This document shows, piece after piece, positions 49,304-57,879 of a DNA stretch of 64,000 nt. The stretch spans positions 1,860,001-1,924,000 of the forward strand of contig OY764195.2 in NCBI GenBank assembly GCA_963668245.2. The letters are read 5' to 3'. Below the pieces are notes generated by a model, which saw only the letters and a list, made by a program, of their open reading frames with translations, had not been told where the DNA came from and ran no database searches. Position 1 is the first letter of the stretch. Each line of letters starts with the position of its first letter. A program made the position numbers and the translations under genes. The stretch comes from Anoxybacterium sp963668245 (GTDB taxonomy: Bacteria; Bacillota; Clostridia; Peptostreptococcales; Anaerovoracaceae).

Positions 49304-49331
49304 TGTGAAGTCTCCTTTATTGTAGTATAAT
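49303..49331 (+). promoter_or_regulatory. Candidate promoter of yicC
   Basis: TTGTGA (49303-49308), 17-bp spacer, TATAAT (49326-49331), in the divergent region with rqcH. Confidence 0.55.
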
Positions 49332-49388
49332 ATACTAATCATACCATAGAAACAAAAAATAACAAGACAAGGCAAGGAGAACTTCGTA

Positions 49389-50273
49389 ATGATCAAAAGC
49401 ATGACCGGCTTCGGTAGAAGCGAATTCACTGACGGAAAACGGAACATTGTGGTTGAAATCAAGTCAGTAAACCACAGGTACAGCGACATTACCGTTAAAA
49501 TGCCAAGACGTTATTCTTTTGCAGAGGACAAACTTAAGGGTGCTGTAAAAGATATTGCAAGAAGAGGGAAACTAGATGTTTCCATTATGGTTGAAAATCT
49601 CACAGAGGATGATACGAATATCAGATTAAATACTATGGTGGCTAGGCAGTATTATGATAATTTAAGAGAACTTCAAAAGAATTTTGAGGTTGGTGGTGAT
49701 ATTACTTTACAGTTTTTGTCCACACTGCCGGATGTTATGAAAGCCGTGCCTGACGTTGAAGATGAAGAGGCTATTTTTAAAAGTTTGGAAAAACCTGTTT
49801 TAGAAGCAGCAAAAAAATTGGATGAAATGCGAATTGTTGAAGGCGAAAAGCTAGCTGAAGATATTATCAAAAGAGGTGAATTAATAAGAGAAGCAGTGAA
49901 ATTGATTGAGGAAAGATCTCCAGAAGTGAAAAAGGCTTATACTGAAAAATTAAGAGATCGAATCAAAGAACTGGTTGGAAACAGTGTTATAGTTCCAGAA
50001 GATCGAATTCTATTAGAAGCAGCAATCTTTGCGGATAAATGTAGCATAACAGAAGAACTTGTGAGGCTTGATAGTCATATCTTGCAATTGAATCAGATTA
50101 TATCGAAGAGCAATCAGCCAGATGGAAAAAAATTAGATTTTCTGGTTCAAGAAATGAATCGCGAAGCAAATACAATTGGTTCAAAAGCAAATGATATAGA
50201 AATTACTAGCAAGGTTCTTGAAATAAAAAGTGAAATTGAAAAAATTAGAGAACAAGTACAAAATATAGAGTGA
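49389..50273 (+). CDS. yicC: YicC family endoribonuclease
   Basis: 294 residues: MIKSMTGFGR start, KSVNHRYSDITVKMPR, and C-terminal DUF1732 region LDFLVQEMNREANTIGSKA with the conserved acidic residues. YicC was shown to be an endoribonuclease in enterobacteria. AAGGAG precedes the ATG. In many Firmicutes remA follows; here gmk is next after a 104-bp gap. Confidence 0.94.
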   Translation: MIKSMTGFGRSEFTDGKRNIVVEIKSVNHRYSDITVKMPRRYSFAEDKLKGAVKDIARRGKLDVSIMVENLTEDDTNIRLNTMVARQYYDNLRELQKNFEVGGDITLQFLSTLPDVMKAVPDVEDEEAIFKSLEKPVLEAAKKLDEMRIVEGEKLAEDIIKRGELIREAVKLIEERSPEVKKAYTEKLRDRIKELVGNSVIVPEDRILLEAAIFADKCSITEELVRLDSHILQLNQIISKSNQPDGKKLDFLVQEMNREANTIGSKANDIEITSKVLEIKSEIEKIREQVQNIE

Positions 50274-50312
50274 TAATCAGCAGAAATAATCAACCGAAAA
50301 CGAAATATTGTA

Positions 50313-50341
50313 TTGTAATAACCATCATTTTGTTGTATCCT
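50313..50341 (+). promoter_or_regulatory. Candidate promoter of gmk-rpoZ
   Basis: TTGTAA (50313-50318), 17-bp spacer, TATCCT (50336-50341). Moderate match. Confidence 0.45.
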
Positions 50342-50377
50342 ATATATTCAAAGATAGAGGAAATGTGAGGAATTACG

Positions 50378-50986
50378 ATGAGCAAAGGCCTATTATTCGT
50401 TGTTTCCGGTCCGTCTGGAGCAGGAAAGGGTACAATTTGTAAACAATTGCTGGAAAAGGTTGATATAGATCTTTCGGTTTCTATGACTACAAGAAAACCG
50501 AGACCAGGAGAAGTGGAAGGCAGAAATTATTTTTTTGTTTCCAAAGAAGAGTTTTTAGAAACAATTGATAATAATGGGTTTTTAGAATATGCTGAAGTGT
50601 ATGGAAACTATTATGGAACGCCTAAAAATATCGTTTTGGACAAGCTAGAATCTGATAAAGATGTGGTTTTAGAAATTGATATTCAAGGCGCATTAAAAAT
50701 TAGAGAGTCCTATCCAAAAGGCATTTTTATATTTATATTACCACCTTCTATGTCAGAACTGAGAAAGAGAATTACTGGAAGAGGTTCTGAAACAGAAGCA
50801 GACATTAACCTGAGATTAGGAGAAACTCTAAAAGAAGTTTCTTATATAGACAAATATAACTACTGTGTAGTAAACGGAGAACTGAGTGAGGCCGTCAGCA
50901 GAGTGTCTGCAATTATCAAGGCTGAGCACTCCAGAGTTTCTGAAGATATTTATGAATTGATTGAGAAATACAAGGAGGAAATTTAA
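50378..50986 (+). CDS. gmk: Guanylate kinase
   Basis: 202 residues. P-loop GPSGAGKGT, GMP-binding SMTTRKPRPGEVEGRNYFFV, EYAEVYGNYYGT and DIDIQGA-type motif. Phosphorylates GMP to GDP. GTGAGG precedes the ATG; one-base gap to rpoZ. Confidence 0.97.
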   Translation: MSKGLLFVVSGPSGAGKGTICKQLLEKVDIDLSVSMTTRKPRPGEVEGRNYFFVSKEEFLETIDNNGFLEYAEVYGNYYGTPKNIVLDKLESDKDVVLEIDIQGALKIRESYPKGIFIFILPPSMSELRKRITGRGSETEADINLRLGETLKEVSYIDKYNYCVVNGELSEAVSRVSAIIKAEHSRVSEDIYELIEKYKEEI

Positions 50987-51190
50987 ATGTTATATCCATC
51001 AATTAATGCCATTCGAAAAAAAGCAGATAGCAGATACACTCTAGTCGTTTTAGCGGCAAAAAGAGCAAGAGATTTGATTGACGGGAAACCAAAACTAACA
51101 GAAGTGGAGATTGAAAAACCAGTATCCATTGCTGCGAATGAGATTTCTGAAGACTTAATCACATACAGAAGAGAACAAGAAGATAATTAA
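50987..51190 (+). CDS. rpoZ: RNA polymerase omega subunit
   Basis: 67 residues: YTLVVLAAKRARDLIDGKP is the omega core. AAGGAGGAAATTTAA precedes the ATG. coaBC, which commonly follows with priA in this gene string, is not present here. Confidence 0.96.
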   Translation: MLYPSINAIRKKADSRYTLVVLAAKRARDLIDGKPKLTEVEIEKPVSIAANEISEDLITYRREQEDN

Positions 51191-51197
51191 GTGATTG

Positions 51198-51222
51198 AAA
51201 AGGAGCATTAGGCTCCTTTTTT
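51198..51222 (+). terminator. Terminator after rpoZ
   Basis: AAAAGGAGC/GCTCCTTTT perfect 9-bp stem (51198-51206, 51212-51220), 5-nt loop, followed by T. Confidence 0.9.
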
Positions 51223-51230
51223 ATTGGAAA

Positions 51231-51318
51231 AAATCTTTCGTTTTACAATTGTGAAGGAAATCTTTCATTTTATAATAGGGAGGCAAACTCTCGTTTTACA
51301 ATTACTACTTTACAAATT
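51231..51318 (+). repeat. Imperfect ~27-bp repeat array upstream of amino-acid ABC operon
   Basis: Three similar units contain (A)TCTTTCGTTTTACAATT-like sequence; their TTTTAYAAT(T/A) cores are at 51241, 51268 and 51294, 27 and 26 bp apart. A fourth, shorter match (TTTACAAATT, 51309) forms the -35 region. Confidence 0.7.
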
Positions 51319-51337
51319 TAGCGCGGTAAAGTATAAT
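51309..51337 (+). promoter_or_regulatory. Promoter of amino-acid ABC operon
   Basis: TTTACA (51309-51314), 17-bp spacer, perfect TATAAT (51332-51337), 43 bp before the lipoprotein start. Confidence 0.75.
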
Positions 51338-51379
51338 AGTAATATAATTTGTATGAGGAGAAGGAAGGGAGAACAAAAA

Positions 51380-52249
51380 ATGAACAAAAGAATAAGTTTT
51401 TTACTGATTCTAGTATTGATTATCGGCGTGTTTGCGGTCGGATGCGGGAGCGCAACTGACGATGGTGATAGTAGCGCTGATACCGCTACAAATGCTGATA
51501 CATCTTTGACAGACCTTCAAGATAAAGGGACTTTAGTTGTTGGGATTGATGATCAATTTCCTCCAATGGGTTTTGTGGGCGAAGATGGTGAGCTGACTGG
51601 CTTTGATGTAGAACTTTCCAAGTTAGTTGCAGAAAAACTTGGCGTGACTGCTGAGATTCAGCCAATCAATTGGGATGCAAAAGAAATGGAATTGAACAGC
51701 GGTAATATTGATGTAATCTGGAATGGTTATACAATTACTGCGGACAGAATAAAGGAAGTGGAATTCACGAAACCATATTTGAATAACGAACAGGTATTGG
51801 TTGTAGCGCAAGATTCTCCATATCAGACAAAGGCTGATTTGGAAGGAAAAAATGTTGGCGCGCAAGTGGAGAGTGCAGGGTTAGAGGCATTAAATGCGGA
51901 TCCAGTACTTTCAACATCTGTAGCGAGTATTCCTGAGTTTGATGATTATTTGATGGCTTTAATGGATCTAGGAACTTCAAGACTAGATGCTGTGGCTATC
52001 GACAAAATCTTAATCAACTATACGATAGCTCAGAACCCTGGAAAATACAGAGTACTTGACGAAAGCCTTTCTGACGAGTATTATGGAATTGGTTGTGCGC
52101 AGGGTGCTGTTGCACTAAGAGAAGCTATAGACAAGGCGCTTGACGAACTATATGAAGATGGAAGCATTGATGCGTTATCAACAGAATGGTTTGGAGAAAA
52201 CATCGTCATTAGAGACGTAGATCAGCTTACTGCTGAAGACTTTCAATAA
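51380..52249 (+). CDS. Amino-acid ABC transporter substrate-binding lipoprotein
   Basis: About 289 residues. Lipoprotein signal peptide (MNKRISFLLILVLIIGVFAVGC) with the lipobox cysteine near residue 23, then a polar Asp/Ser/Thr linker and an SBP_bac_3 domain (LVVGIDDQFPPMGFVGEDGELTGFDVELSKLVAEKL, VIWNGYTIT...). Such proteins bind polar amino acids or cystine. ATG 51380 is set by the signal peptide; the longer frame from 51224 runs through the terminator and promoter. Confidence 0.92.
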   Translation: MNKRISFLLILVLIIGVFAVGCGSATDDGDSSADTATNADTSLTDLQDKGTLVVGIDDQFPPMGFVGEDGELTGFDVELSKLVAEKLGVTAEIQPINWDAKEMELNSGNIDVIWNGYTITADRIKEVEFTKPYLNNEQVLVVAQDSPYQTKADLEGKNVGAQVESAGLEALNADPVLSTSVASIPEFDDYLMALMDLGTSRLDAVAIDKILINYTIAQNPGKYRVLDESLSDEYYGIGCAQGAVALREAIDKALDELYEDGSIDALSTEWFGENIVIRDVDQLTAEDFQ

Positions 52250-52270
52250 GCGTGCTCCTTAGATTAAATA

Positions 52271-52310
52271 AAGGAATAGGGCTTCTGCTTCGGCAGAGGC
52301 TTTATTCTTT
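52271..52310 (+). other. Very stable UUCG-loop hairpin after the binding-protein gene
   Basis: Arms 52271-52288 and 52293-52310 form up to 18 bp with a c(TTCG)g tetraloop. The T tail is weak. It may stabilise the binding-protein mRNA and lower permease/ATPase output. A second hairpin, AACGTAGC/GCTGCGTT (52327-52354), followed by GTTTTTTAT, may act as a partial terminator. Confidence 0.65.
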
Positions 52311-52393
52311 CTAGGACAATGTCCACAACGTAGCGTGGGGTTCAATGCTGCGTTTCGTCGTGTTTTTTATAAAAAGAAAGGTGGATTTATCCA

Positions 52394-53035
52394 GTGGATA
52401 ATCTTTTAAGCATCTCTCTGTTTATCTTGCAGGGTGCTGTTATTTCATTAAAAATATATGGTGTAACCATATTATTGTCGATCCCGCTTGGTATGCTTTG
52501 TGCCATGGGCAAACTGACTAAAATCACCCCATTAAAATGGCTTTTGGAAGGTTATACTTGGCTTTTTCGCGGAACGCCGCTATTGTTACAGTTAATGTTC
52601 TTCTATTTTGGACTCCCAATTTTAGGTATTGAACTGAGCAGAGAGTCTGCAGCTTATTTTACGTTTATTTTTAACTATGGGGCCTATTTTACAGAAATAT
52701 TCCGTGCAGGGATTCAGTCGATAGACAAAGGACAATATGAGGCCGCAAAAGCTCTTGGAATGGATTATAAAATGACAATGAAACGAATTATCCTGCCACA
52801 AGCAATTAAGGTGATTTTGCCTCCTACGGGAAATGAGGCAGTGACCCTTATTAAAGATACTGCGTTGGTATCTGTTATTGCTCTTGCAGATATTCTTAGA
52901 AATGCAAAATCTGTTGTGTCTAGAACTGTTAGTGTAGAAGGATATATCGTTGCTGCGGTATTATATCTTCTGATGACGCTAGTGATTATCAACATTTTCA
53001 AATATATTGAAAAGCGTTACGCTTACTATAATTAG
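52394..53035 (+). CDS. Amino-acid ABC transporter permease
   Basis: 213 residues, HisM/GlnP family: several membrane helices and the EAA loop EAAKALGMDYKMTMKRIILPQA (spans ~115-137), plus FRGTPLLLQL. GTG start at 52394, with AAAGGTGG 8 nt upstream. Next gene follows after 9 bp. Confidence 0.94.
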   Translation: MDNLLSISLFILQGAVISLKIYGVTILLSIPLGMLCAMGKLTKITPLKWLLEGYTWLFRGTPLLLQLMFFYFGLPILGIELSRESAAYFTFIFNYGAYFTEIFRAGIQSIDKGQYEAAKALGMDYKMTMKRIILPQAIKVILPPTGNEAVTLIKDTALVSVIALADILRNAKSVVSRTVSVEGYIVAAVLYLLMTLVIINIFKYIEKRYAYYN

Positions 53036-53044
53036 GAGGGCAAG

Positions 53045-53806
53045 ATGGAAGAAATAATTAAGGTCGTGAACCTGCACAAGTATTTTCATTCCCTTCATGT
53101 ATTGAAAGGCATTGATTTCTCAGTAAAAAAGGGAGAGATTATTTCTATTATTGGACCATCTGGATCAGGGAAAAGTACCTTGCTGAGATGCCTAAATCAT
53201 TTGGAGACAGCGGATCAAGGCAGCATTAGCTTTGAAGGCAAATATATTGCAGAAGCAGACGGTACGGGAAACGCAATCTATAAAAGCAATAAGGAAGTCT
53301 TAAAGATTTGTAGAAATTTGGGAATGGTTTTTCAGAATTTCAATCTGTTTCCTCACAAGTCTGTCCTTCAAAATATTATTGAAGCTCCGATGATGGTAAA
53401 GGGTATCAGCAAAGGAGAAGCAGAAAAAATAGCAGAAGAGTTGTTGCGTAAAGTGGGGCTTTTGGAGAAGATAAAAGCATATCCTGGACAGCTATCAGGT
53501 GGTCAAAAGCAGCGTGTGGCTATAGCAAGAGCTCTTGCTATGGAACCAGAAATTATGCTGTTTGATGAACCAACCTCAGCGCTGGATCCTGAACTGATTG
53601 GAGAAGTTCTTCAAGTAATTAAAAATCTTGCAGAAGAGCATATGACCATGGTTATTGTAACGCATGAAATGAACTTTGCTCGTGAGATTTCAGATAGAGT
53701 GATTTTTATGGATGATGGGCAGATTGTAGTGGATGGCATGCCAGATGATATCTTTGTAAACCCAGAACACCCCCGCATTCAAACATTTTTAAATAAAGTG
53801 CTGTAG
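53045..53806 (+). CDS. Amino-acid ABC transporter ATP-binding protein
   Basis: 253 residues, GlnQ type: Walker A GPSGSGKST, Q-loop FQNFNLFPH, signature LSGGQKQRVAIARAL, Walker B IMLFDEPTSALDPE, switch THEM. Completes the importer with the lipoprotein and permease. A weak hairpin (AATCCATCG/CGGTGGATT, 53833-53861) follows. Confidence 0.96.
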   Translation: MEEIIKVVNLHKYFHSLHVLKGIDFSVKKGEIISIIGPSGSGKSTLLRCLNHLETADQGSISFEGKYIAEADGTGNAIYKSNKEVLKICRNLGMVFQNFNLFPHKSVLQNIIEAPMMVKGISKGEAEKIAEELLRKVGLLEKIKAYPGQLSGGQKQRVAIARALAMEPEIMLFDEPTSALDPELIGEVLQVIKNLAEEHMTMVIVTHEMNFAREISDRVIFMDDGQIVVDGMPDDIFVNPEHPRIQTFLNKVL

Positions 53807-53953
53807 TACAGCAAATATATTAGGAAATCGGCAATCCATCGGCAGTTATTGTCGGTGGATTTCTCAAATCATGAATAATGTATTTCTTGATAAAAAGAAA
53901 ATCATGCATATCGCATTGAAATAAGCAGAAGTAAGAACTTGGAGGAAAGAATT

Positions 53954-55093
53954 ATGGATTTTAGTTACACCAAAGAGCAGCTGTTATTAAAGGAAATGCT
54001 AAAGAAGTTTGCAGAAACAGAAATCGCCCCATATCGTGAAGAAATGGACGAAGACGCAAAATATCCGTATGATTCTGTGGCGAAGCTCGCAAAGCTGGGT
54101 ATGATGGGAATGCCATTTCCCTCTGAGTATGGTGGTGCAGAAATGGACTTTAAGACATACGTTATGGCTATCGAAGAATTATCGAAGGTATGTGGCTCTC
54201 ATGGCGTCATTGTACAAACGCATAATGCACTTTGCTGCTGGCCGATTTTTACATATGGCACCAAAGAACAGAAACAAAAATATTTACCGAAGCTTTTATC
54301 AGGAGAGCATTTGGGCGCATTTGGACTCACAGAGCCAAATGCCGGTACCGACGCAGCAATGCAGCAGACAACTGCTGTTGATATGGGAGACCACTGGCTG
54401 CTGAATGGGTCAAAAGTATTTATTTCTGGTGGTGGTATTGCTGATGTTTATGTGATTATGGCTATGACTGACAAATCAATAGGAACCAAGGGAATTAGTG
54501 CGTTCATTGTTGAAAAGGGAATGCCAGGCTTTTCTCGTGGTAAAAAAGAGAATAAAATGGGAATCCGTGCTTCAATTGCGGCAGAGCTGATTTTTGATAA
54601 TTGTGTTGTACCAAAAGATAATCTTCTGGGTGAGATCGGAAAAGGCTTTAAAGTTGCAATGACCACTTTGGATGTAGGGCGACTTGGAATCGCCGCTCAA
54701 GCCATTGGGATAGCCCAAGGTGCTTTTGATAAAACCGTAGAATACATGAAACAAAGAAAACAGTTTGGAAAAAGTTTAAATGAATTTCAAGCATTGGCGT
54801 TTGAAATGGCAGCCATGAAAACCCGTATTGATGCAGGGAAATTTATGCTATATCATGCGGCAGACAGAAGAGATAAGGGTTTGAATGGTACAGTTGCGGC
54901 AGCAGAAGCAAAACTGTTTTGCTCAGAGACTGCTATGTATGTTACGACAAAAGCTGTGCAGTTTCATGGTGGATATGGGTATATAAAGGATTATCATGTA
55001 GAACGCATGATGCGTGATGCTAAAATCACTGAAATTTATGAGGGTACCTCAGAAGTTATGAAAATAATCATTAGCGGGGATATCTTCAAGTAG
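53954..55093 (+). CDS. Acyl-CoA dehydrogenase (butyryl-CoA dehydrogenase-like)
   Basis: About 379 residues. Acyl-CoA_dh N, middle (FGLTEPNAGTDA) and C-terminal domains; the catalytic Glu lies in EIYEGTSEV, placed as in short-chain dehydrogenases. Reduces or oxidises short acyl-CoAs with FAD and electron-transfer flavoprotein; in anaerobes often crotonyl-CoA reduction or amino-acid fermentation. etfAB is not adjacent. ATG 53954 with TTGGAGGAAAG upstream. Confidence 0.92.
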   Translation: MDFSYTKEQLLLKEMLKKFAETEIAPYREEMDEDAKYPYDSVAKLAKLGMMGMPFPSEYGGAEMDFKTYVMAIEELSKVCGSHGVIVQTHNALCCWPIFTYGTKEQKQKYLPKLLSGEHLGAFGLTEPNAGTDAAMQQTTAVDMGDHWLLNGSKVFISGGGIADVYVIMAMTDKSIGTKGISAFIVEKGMPGFSRGKKENKMGIRASIAAELIFDNCVVPKDNLLGEIGKGFKVAMTTLDVGRLGIAAQAIGIAQGAFDKTVEYMKQRKQFGKSLNEFQALAFEMAAMKTRIDAGKFMLYHAADRRDKGLNGTVAAAEAKLFCSETAMYVTTKAVQFHGGYGYIKDYHVERMMRDAKITEIYEGTSEVMKIIISGDIFK

Positions 55094-55116
55094 ATAAAAA
55101 TATTTTGAGGTGTGAA

Positions 55117-55878
55117 ATGAAAACCATTTTTGATAGAACCAAAATGCTGCTCGGAACTGACTTATTGCAGGGATTGAAAAAAAGAAAAGTCATTGTCTTT
55201 GGTGTGGGTGGTGTTGGCGGATATATCGTGGAATCCTTGGTTCGAGCAGGAGTACAGGATATTACGATTGTGGATTACGATACGGTTGACATTACAAATA
55301 TCAATAGACAGATCATTGCGCTTCATAGTACTGTGGGGAAAGTAAAAGTAGACGTGATGAAGGAACGAATCTCTGACATTAATCCGGAAGCAAAGGTGAC
55401 GGCGCGTGCAGAGCGATTAACACAAGACAATCTTCAATCCTTTCACCTTGCGGAATTCGATTATGTTGCAGATGCAATTGATGATGTCCCGGCGAAATTG
55501 TTATTGATAGAAGAAGCCTATCGTTTGGGGATACCTATGATTTCCTCAATGGGTACAGGCAACAAATTTGATCCAACGAAATTTCGTATCGACGATATCA
55601 AGAAAACAAATACATGCCCTTTAGCAAAGGCAGTGAGGAAAGAAATGGCAAAACGTGGAATCAAACACTTGAAGGTGTTGTTTTCTACGGAAGTACCACA
55701 TCGAGAGGAATTGCCAGAGGATGGAAGCCGCAGCCCATCTAGTATTTCCTTTGTGCCAGCGGCGGCAGGACTTCTGATTGGTGCTGAGATAGTAAAAGAT
55801 TTGATTCATCTTGCGCCTAGTGACAAGATGATATTCGGAATCAAAAAGCCTGTCCCTAAAATCAAAGCTGACTATTGA
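55117..55878 (+). CDS. tcdA: tRNA threonylcarbamoyladenosine dehydratase (TcdA)
   Basis: About 253 residues, E1-like ThiF/MoeB fold: nucleotide motif FGVGGVGGYIVESLVRAG, VDYDTVDITNINRQI, DAIDDVPAKLLLI and SMGTGNKFDPTKF. TcdA uses ATP to cyclise t6A37 to ct6A. ATG 55117 has GAGGTG upstream. 23 bp after the acyl-CoA dehydrogenase gene. Confidence 0.92.
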   Translation: MKTIFDRTKMLLGTDLLQGLKKRKVIVFGVGGVGGYIVESLVRAGVQDITIVDYDTVDITNINRQIIALHSTVGKVKVDVMKERISDINPEAKVTARAERLTQDNLQSFHLAEFDYVADAIDDVPAKLLLIEEAYRLGIPMISSMGTGNKFDPTKFRIDDIKKTNTCPLAKAVRKEMAKRGIKHLKVLFSTEVPHREELPEDGSRSPSSISFVPAAAGLLIGAEIVKDLIHLAPSDKMIFGIKKPVPKIKADY

Positions 55879-55950
55879 ATACCTTACATTAACAACAATG
55901 AATAACAATCAATATTCAATCATTTTAGTGAATGTTATACGAGAATGTTC

Positions 55951-55979
55951 TTGCTTTTCGCATTGTAATAGTGTATAGT
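55951..55979 (+). promoter_or_regulatory. Candidate promoter of rpsB-tsf
   Basis: TTGCTT (55951-55956), 17-bp spacer, TATAGT (55974-55979), 134 bp before rpsB. Confidence 0.6.
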
Positions 55980-55990
55980 GTTTGAGGATA

Positions 55991-56084
55991 TGTCTCAAAA
56001 CGAGACAACTATTAATTAAATTCACACACCGTGTTACTGCGGAATAGGTGCCAGTAAATGGCTATTTCAATGGAAGGCACGGTG
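55991..56084 (+). promoter_or_regulatory. Structured 5' leader of rpsB (possible autoregulatory RNA)
   Basis: A small hairpin TGTCTC/GAGACA (55991-56007) is followed by a larger fold: CACCGTG (56027-56033) pairs with CACGGTG (56078-56084), enclosing TTACTG/CAGTAA (56034-56039, 56052-56057). An alternative GTGCC/GGCAC pairing (56048-56052, 56076-56080) would compete. The outer stem ends 16 bp before the CAGGAGG of rpsB, a suitable place for S2 autoregulation. Confidence 0.5.
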
Positions 56085-56112
56085 GAGGGAAAAAACCAGG
56101 AGGGTAAAAATT

Positions 56113-56847
56113 ATGGCAGTTATTTCAATGAAACAATTACTAGAAGCAGGTGTTCACTTCGGACATCAGACAAGAAGATGGAACCCTAAAATGGCTCCTT
56201 ATATCTTCACTGAAAGAAACGGAATCTACATCATCGACTTACAGAAAACTGTAAAGAAAATTGATGAAGCTTACGCTTTTATGAAGGAAGTTGCTACTAC
56301 TGGAAGACCAGTTCTTTTCGTAGGAACAAAAAAACAGGCTCAAGCTGCAATCGCTGATGAAGCAAAAAGATGCGGAATGAACTTTGTAAATGAAAGATGG
56401 CTTGGAGGAATGCTAACAAACTACAAAACAATCTCCAGCAGAATCAGAAGACTGAATGAAATCAAAGCGATGGAAACAAATGGTACTTTTGACGCATTGA
56501 CAAAGAAAGAAGTTATCAAGCTGAGAGCTGAATTAGAAAAATTAGAAAAATTCTTAGGCGGAATTAAAGATATGAAGGGTATGCCAGCAGCAATGTTTGT
56601 AGTTGACCCTAAAAAAGAAAGAATTGCAATCAAAGAAGCAAGAATTCTTGGAATTCCAATCATCGGTATCGTAGATACAAACTGTGATCCAGATGATGTT
56701 GATTACATTATTCCTGCAAATGATGATGCAATTCGTGCCGTTAAACTGATTGCAGGAAGAATGGCTGATGCGATTATCGAAGCAAATCAGGGTGAAAGTT
56801 TTGCAGAAGAAGCTGCAGAAGAAGCTGTTGCTGAAGACAAAGAGTAA
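56113..56847 (+). CDS. rpsB: 30S ribosomal protein S2
   Basis: 244 residues beginning MAVISMKQLLEAGVHFGHQTRRWNPKM, with FVGTKKQAQ and DTNCDPDDVDYIIPANDDA, the S2 signatures; acidic C-terminal tail. CAGGAGG precedes the ATG. tsf follows by 38 bp. Confidence 0.98.
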   Translation: MAVISMKQLLEAGVHFGHQTRRWNPKMAPYIFTERNGIYIIDLQKTVKKIDEAYAFMKEVATTGRPVLFVGTKKQAQAAIADEAKRCGMNFVNERWLGGMLTNYKTISSRIRRLNEIKAMETNGTFDALTKKEVIKLRAELEKLEKFLGGIKDMKGMPAAMFVVDPKKERIAIKEARILGIPIIGIVDTNCDPDDVDYIIPANDDAIRAVKLIAGRMADAIIEANQGESFAEEAAEEAVAEDKE

Positions 56848-56885
56848 TCACAACAAGCAAATAATTTAATAGGAGGACTACGAGA

Positions 56886-57800
56886 ATGGAAGTAACCGCT
56901 AGTTTGGTAAAAGAACTGCGTGAAAGAACAGGCGCAGGAATGATGGACTGTAAAAAGGTTCTTGTTGAAACAAGTGGAGATATGGATAAAGCAATCGAAT
57001 TGCTTCGTGAAAAAGGACTTGCAAAGGCTGCTAAAAAAGCTGGAAGAGTCGCTTCTCAGGGTTTGGTTAAACTTGCTTTTGCTGCTGATGGAAAAACAGC
57101 TGCAGCAATCGAAGTAAACTCTGAAACAGACTTTGTTGCAAAAAATGAAGAGTTTATTGAGTTTGTTAACGTTCTTGCCGATATGGCTCTTGCAGCCGAA
57201 TCTACAGAAATGGAAAGCTTTATGGCTTTACCTTATCAGGCAGAAGGAACAGTACAAGACGCATTAAATAATAAAATTGCAAAAATCGGTGAAAACTTAA
57301 ATGTAAGACGATTTGCAAAATGTGATACAGCAGGCGTTGTATATGTTGGATACACACACGGAAATGGAAAAATCGGCGTTGTAATGGGATTTGAAACGGA
57401 TGCAACGGCTGAAGAAGTTGCTGTAATGGGTAGAGACGTTGCAATGCAGGTTGCATCAATGAATCCTAAGTTCATTGATGAATCCGCAATTGATCCAGCT
57501 TATATCGAAAGCGAAAAAAATATTTTGGTACATCAGGCATTAAACGAAGGAAAACCAGCTGACATCGTTGAAAAAATGGTTACTGGCAGACTGAAGAAAG
57601 AATTGAAAGAAACTTGCCTGATTGAGCAAAAGTTTGTGAAAGACGGTGAGCTCAGTGTAAAACAGTATATTGATAACACCGCAAAAGAGCTTGGAAAAGC
57701 AATCAAGGTTGTAGAAATGGTTCGATACGAAGTAGGCGAAGGCATCGAAAAGAAAGAAGAAAATTTTGCCGAAGAAGTTGCAAAACAGATGAACAACTAA
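56886..57800 (+). CDS. tsf: Elongation factor Ts
   Basis: 304 residues. UBA-like N-domain (LVKELRERTGAGMMDCKKVL), TDFVAKNEEF and dimerisation domain. Nucleotide exchange factor for EF-Tu. TAGGAGG precedes the start. Confidence 0.98.
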   Translation: MEVTASLVKELRERTGAGMMDCKKVLVETSGDMDKAIELLREKGLAKAAKKAGRVASQGLVKLAFAADGKTAAAIEVNSETDFVAKNEEFIEFVNVLADMALAAESTEMESFMALPYQAEGTVQDALNNKIAKIGENLNVRRFAKCDTAGVVYVGYTHGNGKIGVVMGFETDATAEEVAVMGRDVAMQVASMNPKFIDESAIDPAYIESEKNILVHQALNEGKPADIVEKMVTGRLKKELKETCLIEQKFVKDGELSVKQYIDNTAKELGKAIKVVEMVRYEVGEGIEKKEENFAEEVAKQMNN

Positions 57801-57818
57801 TTGAAATATGGTATAATC

Positions 57819-57844
57819 AAAGGACACTATAAATAGTGTCCTTT
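57819..57844 (+). terminator. Hairpin between tsf and pyrH
   Basis: AAAGGACACT/AGTGTCCTTT perfect 10-bp stem (57819-57828, 57835-57844), 6-nt loop. T tail is only three bases, so probably an attenuating terminator. Confidence 0.65.
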
Positions 57845-57879
57845 AAATTAAGTAAATGTTTATTGGAAAGGACGCAGTT

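Noticed and set aside
49304..49489. Extended N-terminus for rqcH
   Set aside because: It would overlap yicC and the shared promoter region; homology and the AAGGAGA site place the start at 49303.
51231..51318. CRISPR array
   Set aside because: Repeats are imperfect, short, only three, and have no unique spacers; no cas genes in the window.
51224..51379. N-terminal extension of the amino-acid binding protein
   Set aside because: It covers the repeat array and promoter, and the lipoprotein signal peptide begins at 51380.
57812..57817. TATAAT before pyrH as a promoter
   Set aside because: No acceptable -35 element at 16-18 bp and it precedes a terminator-like hairpin.
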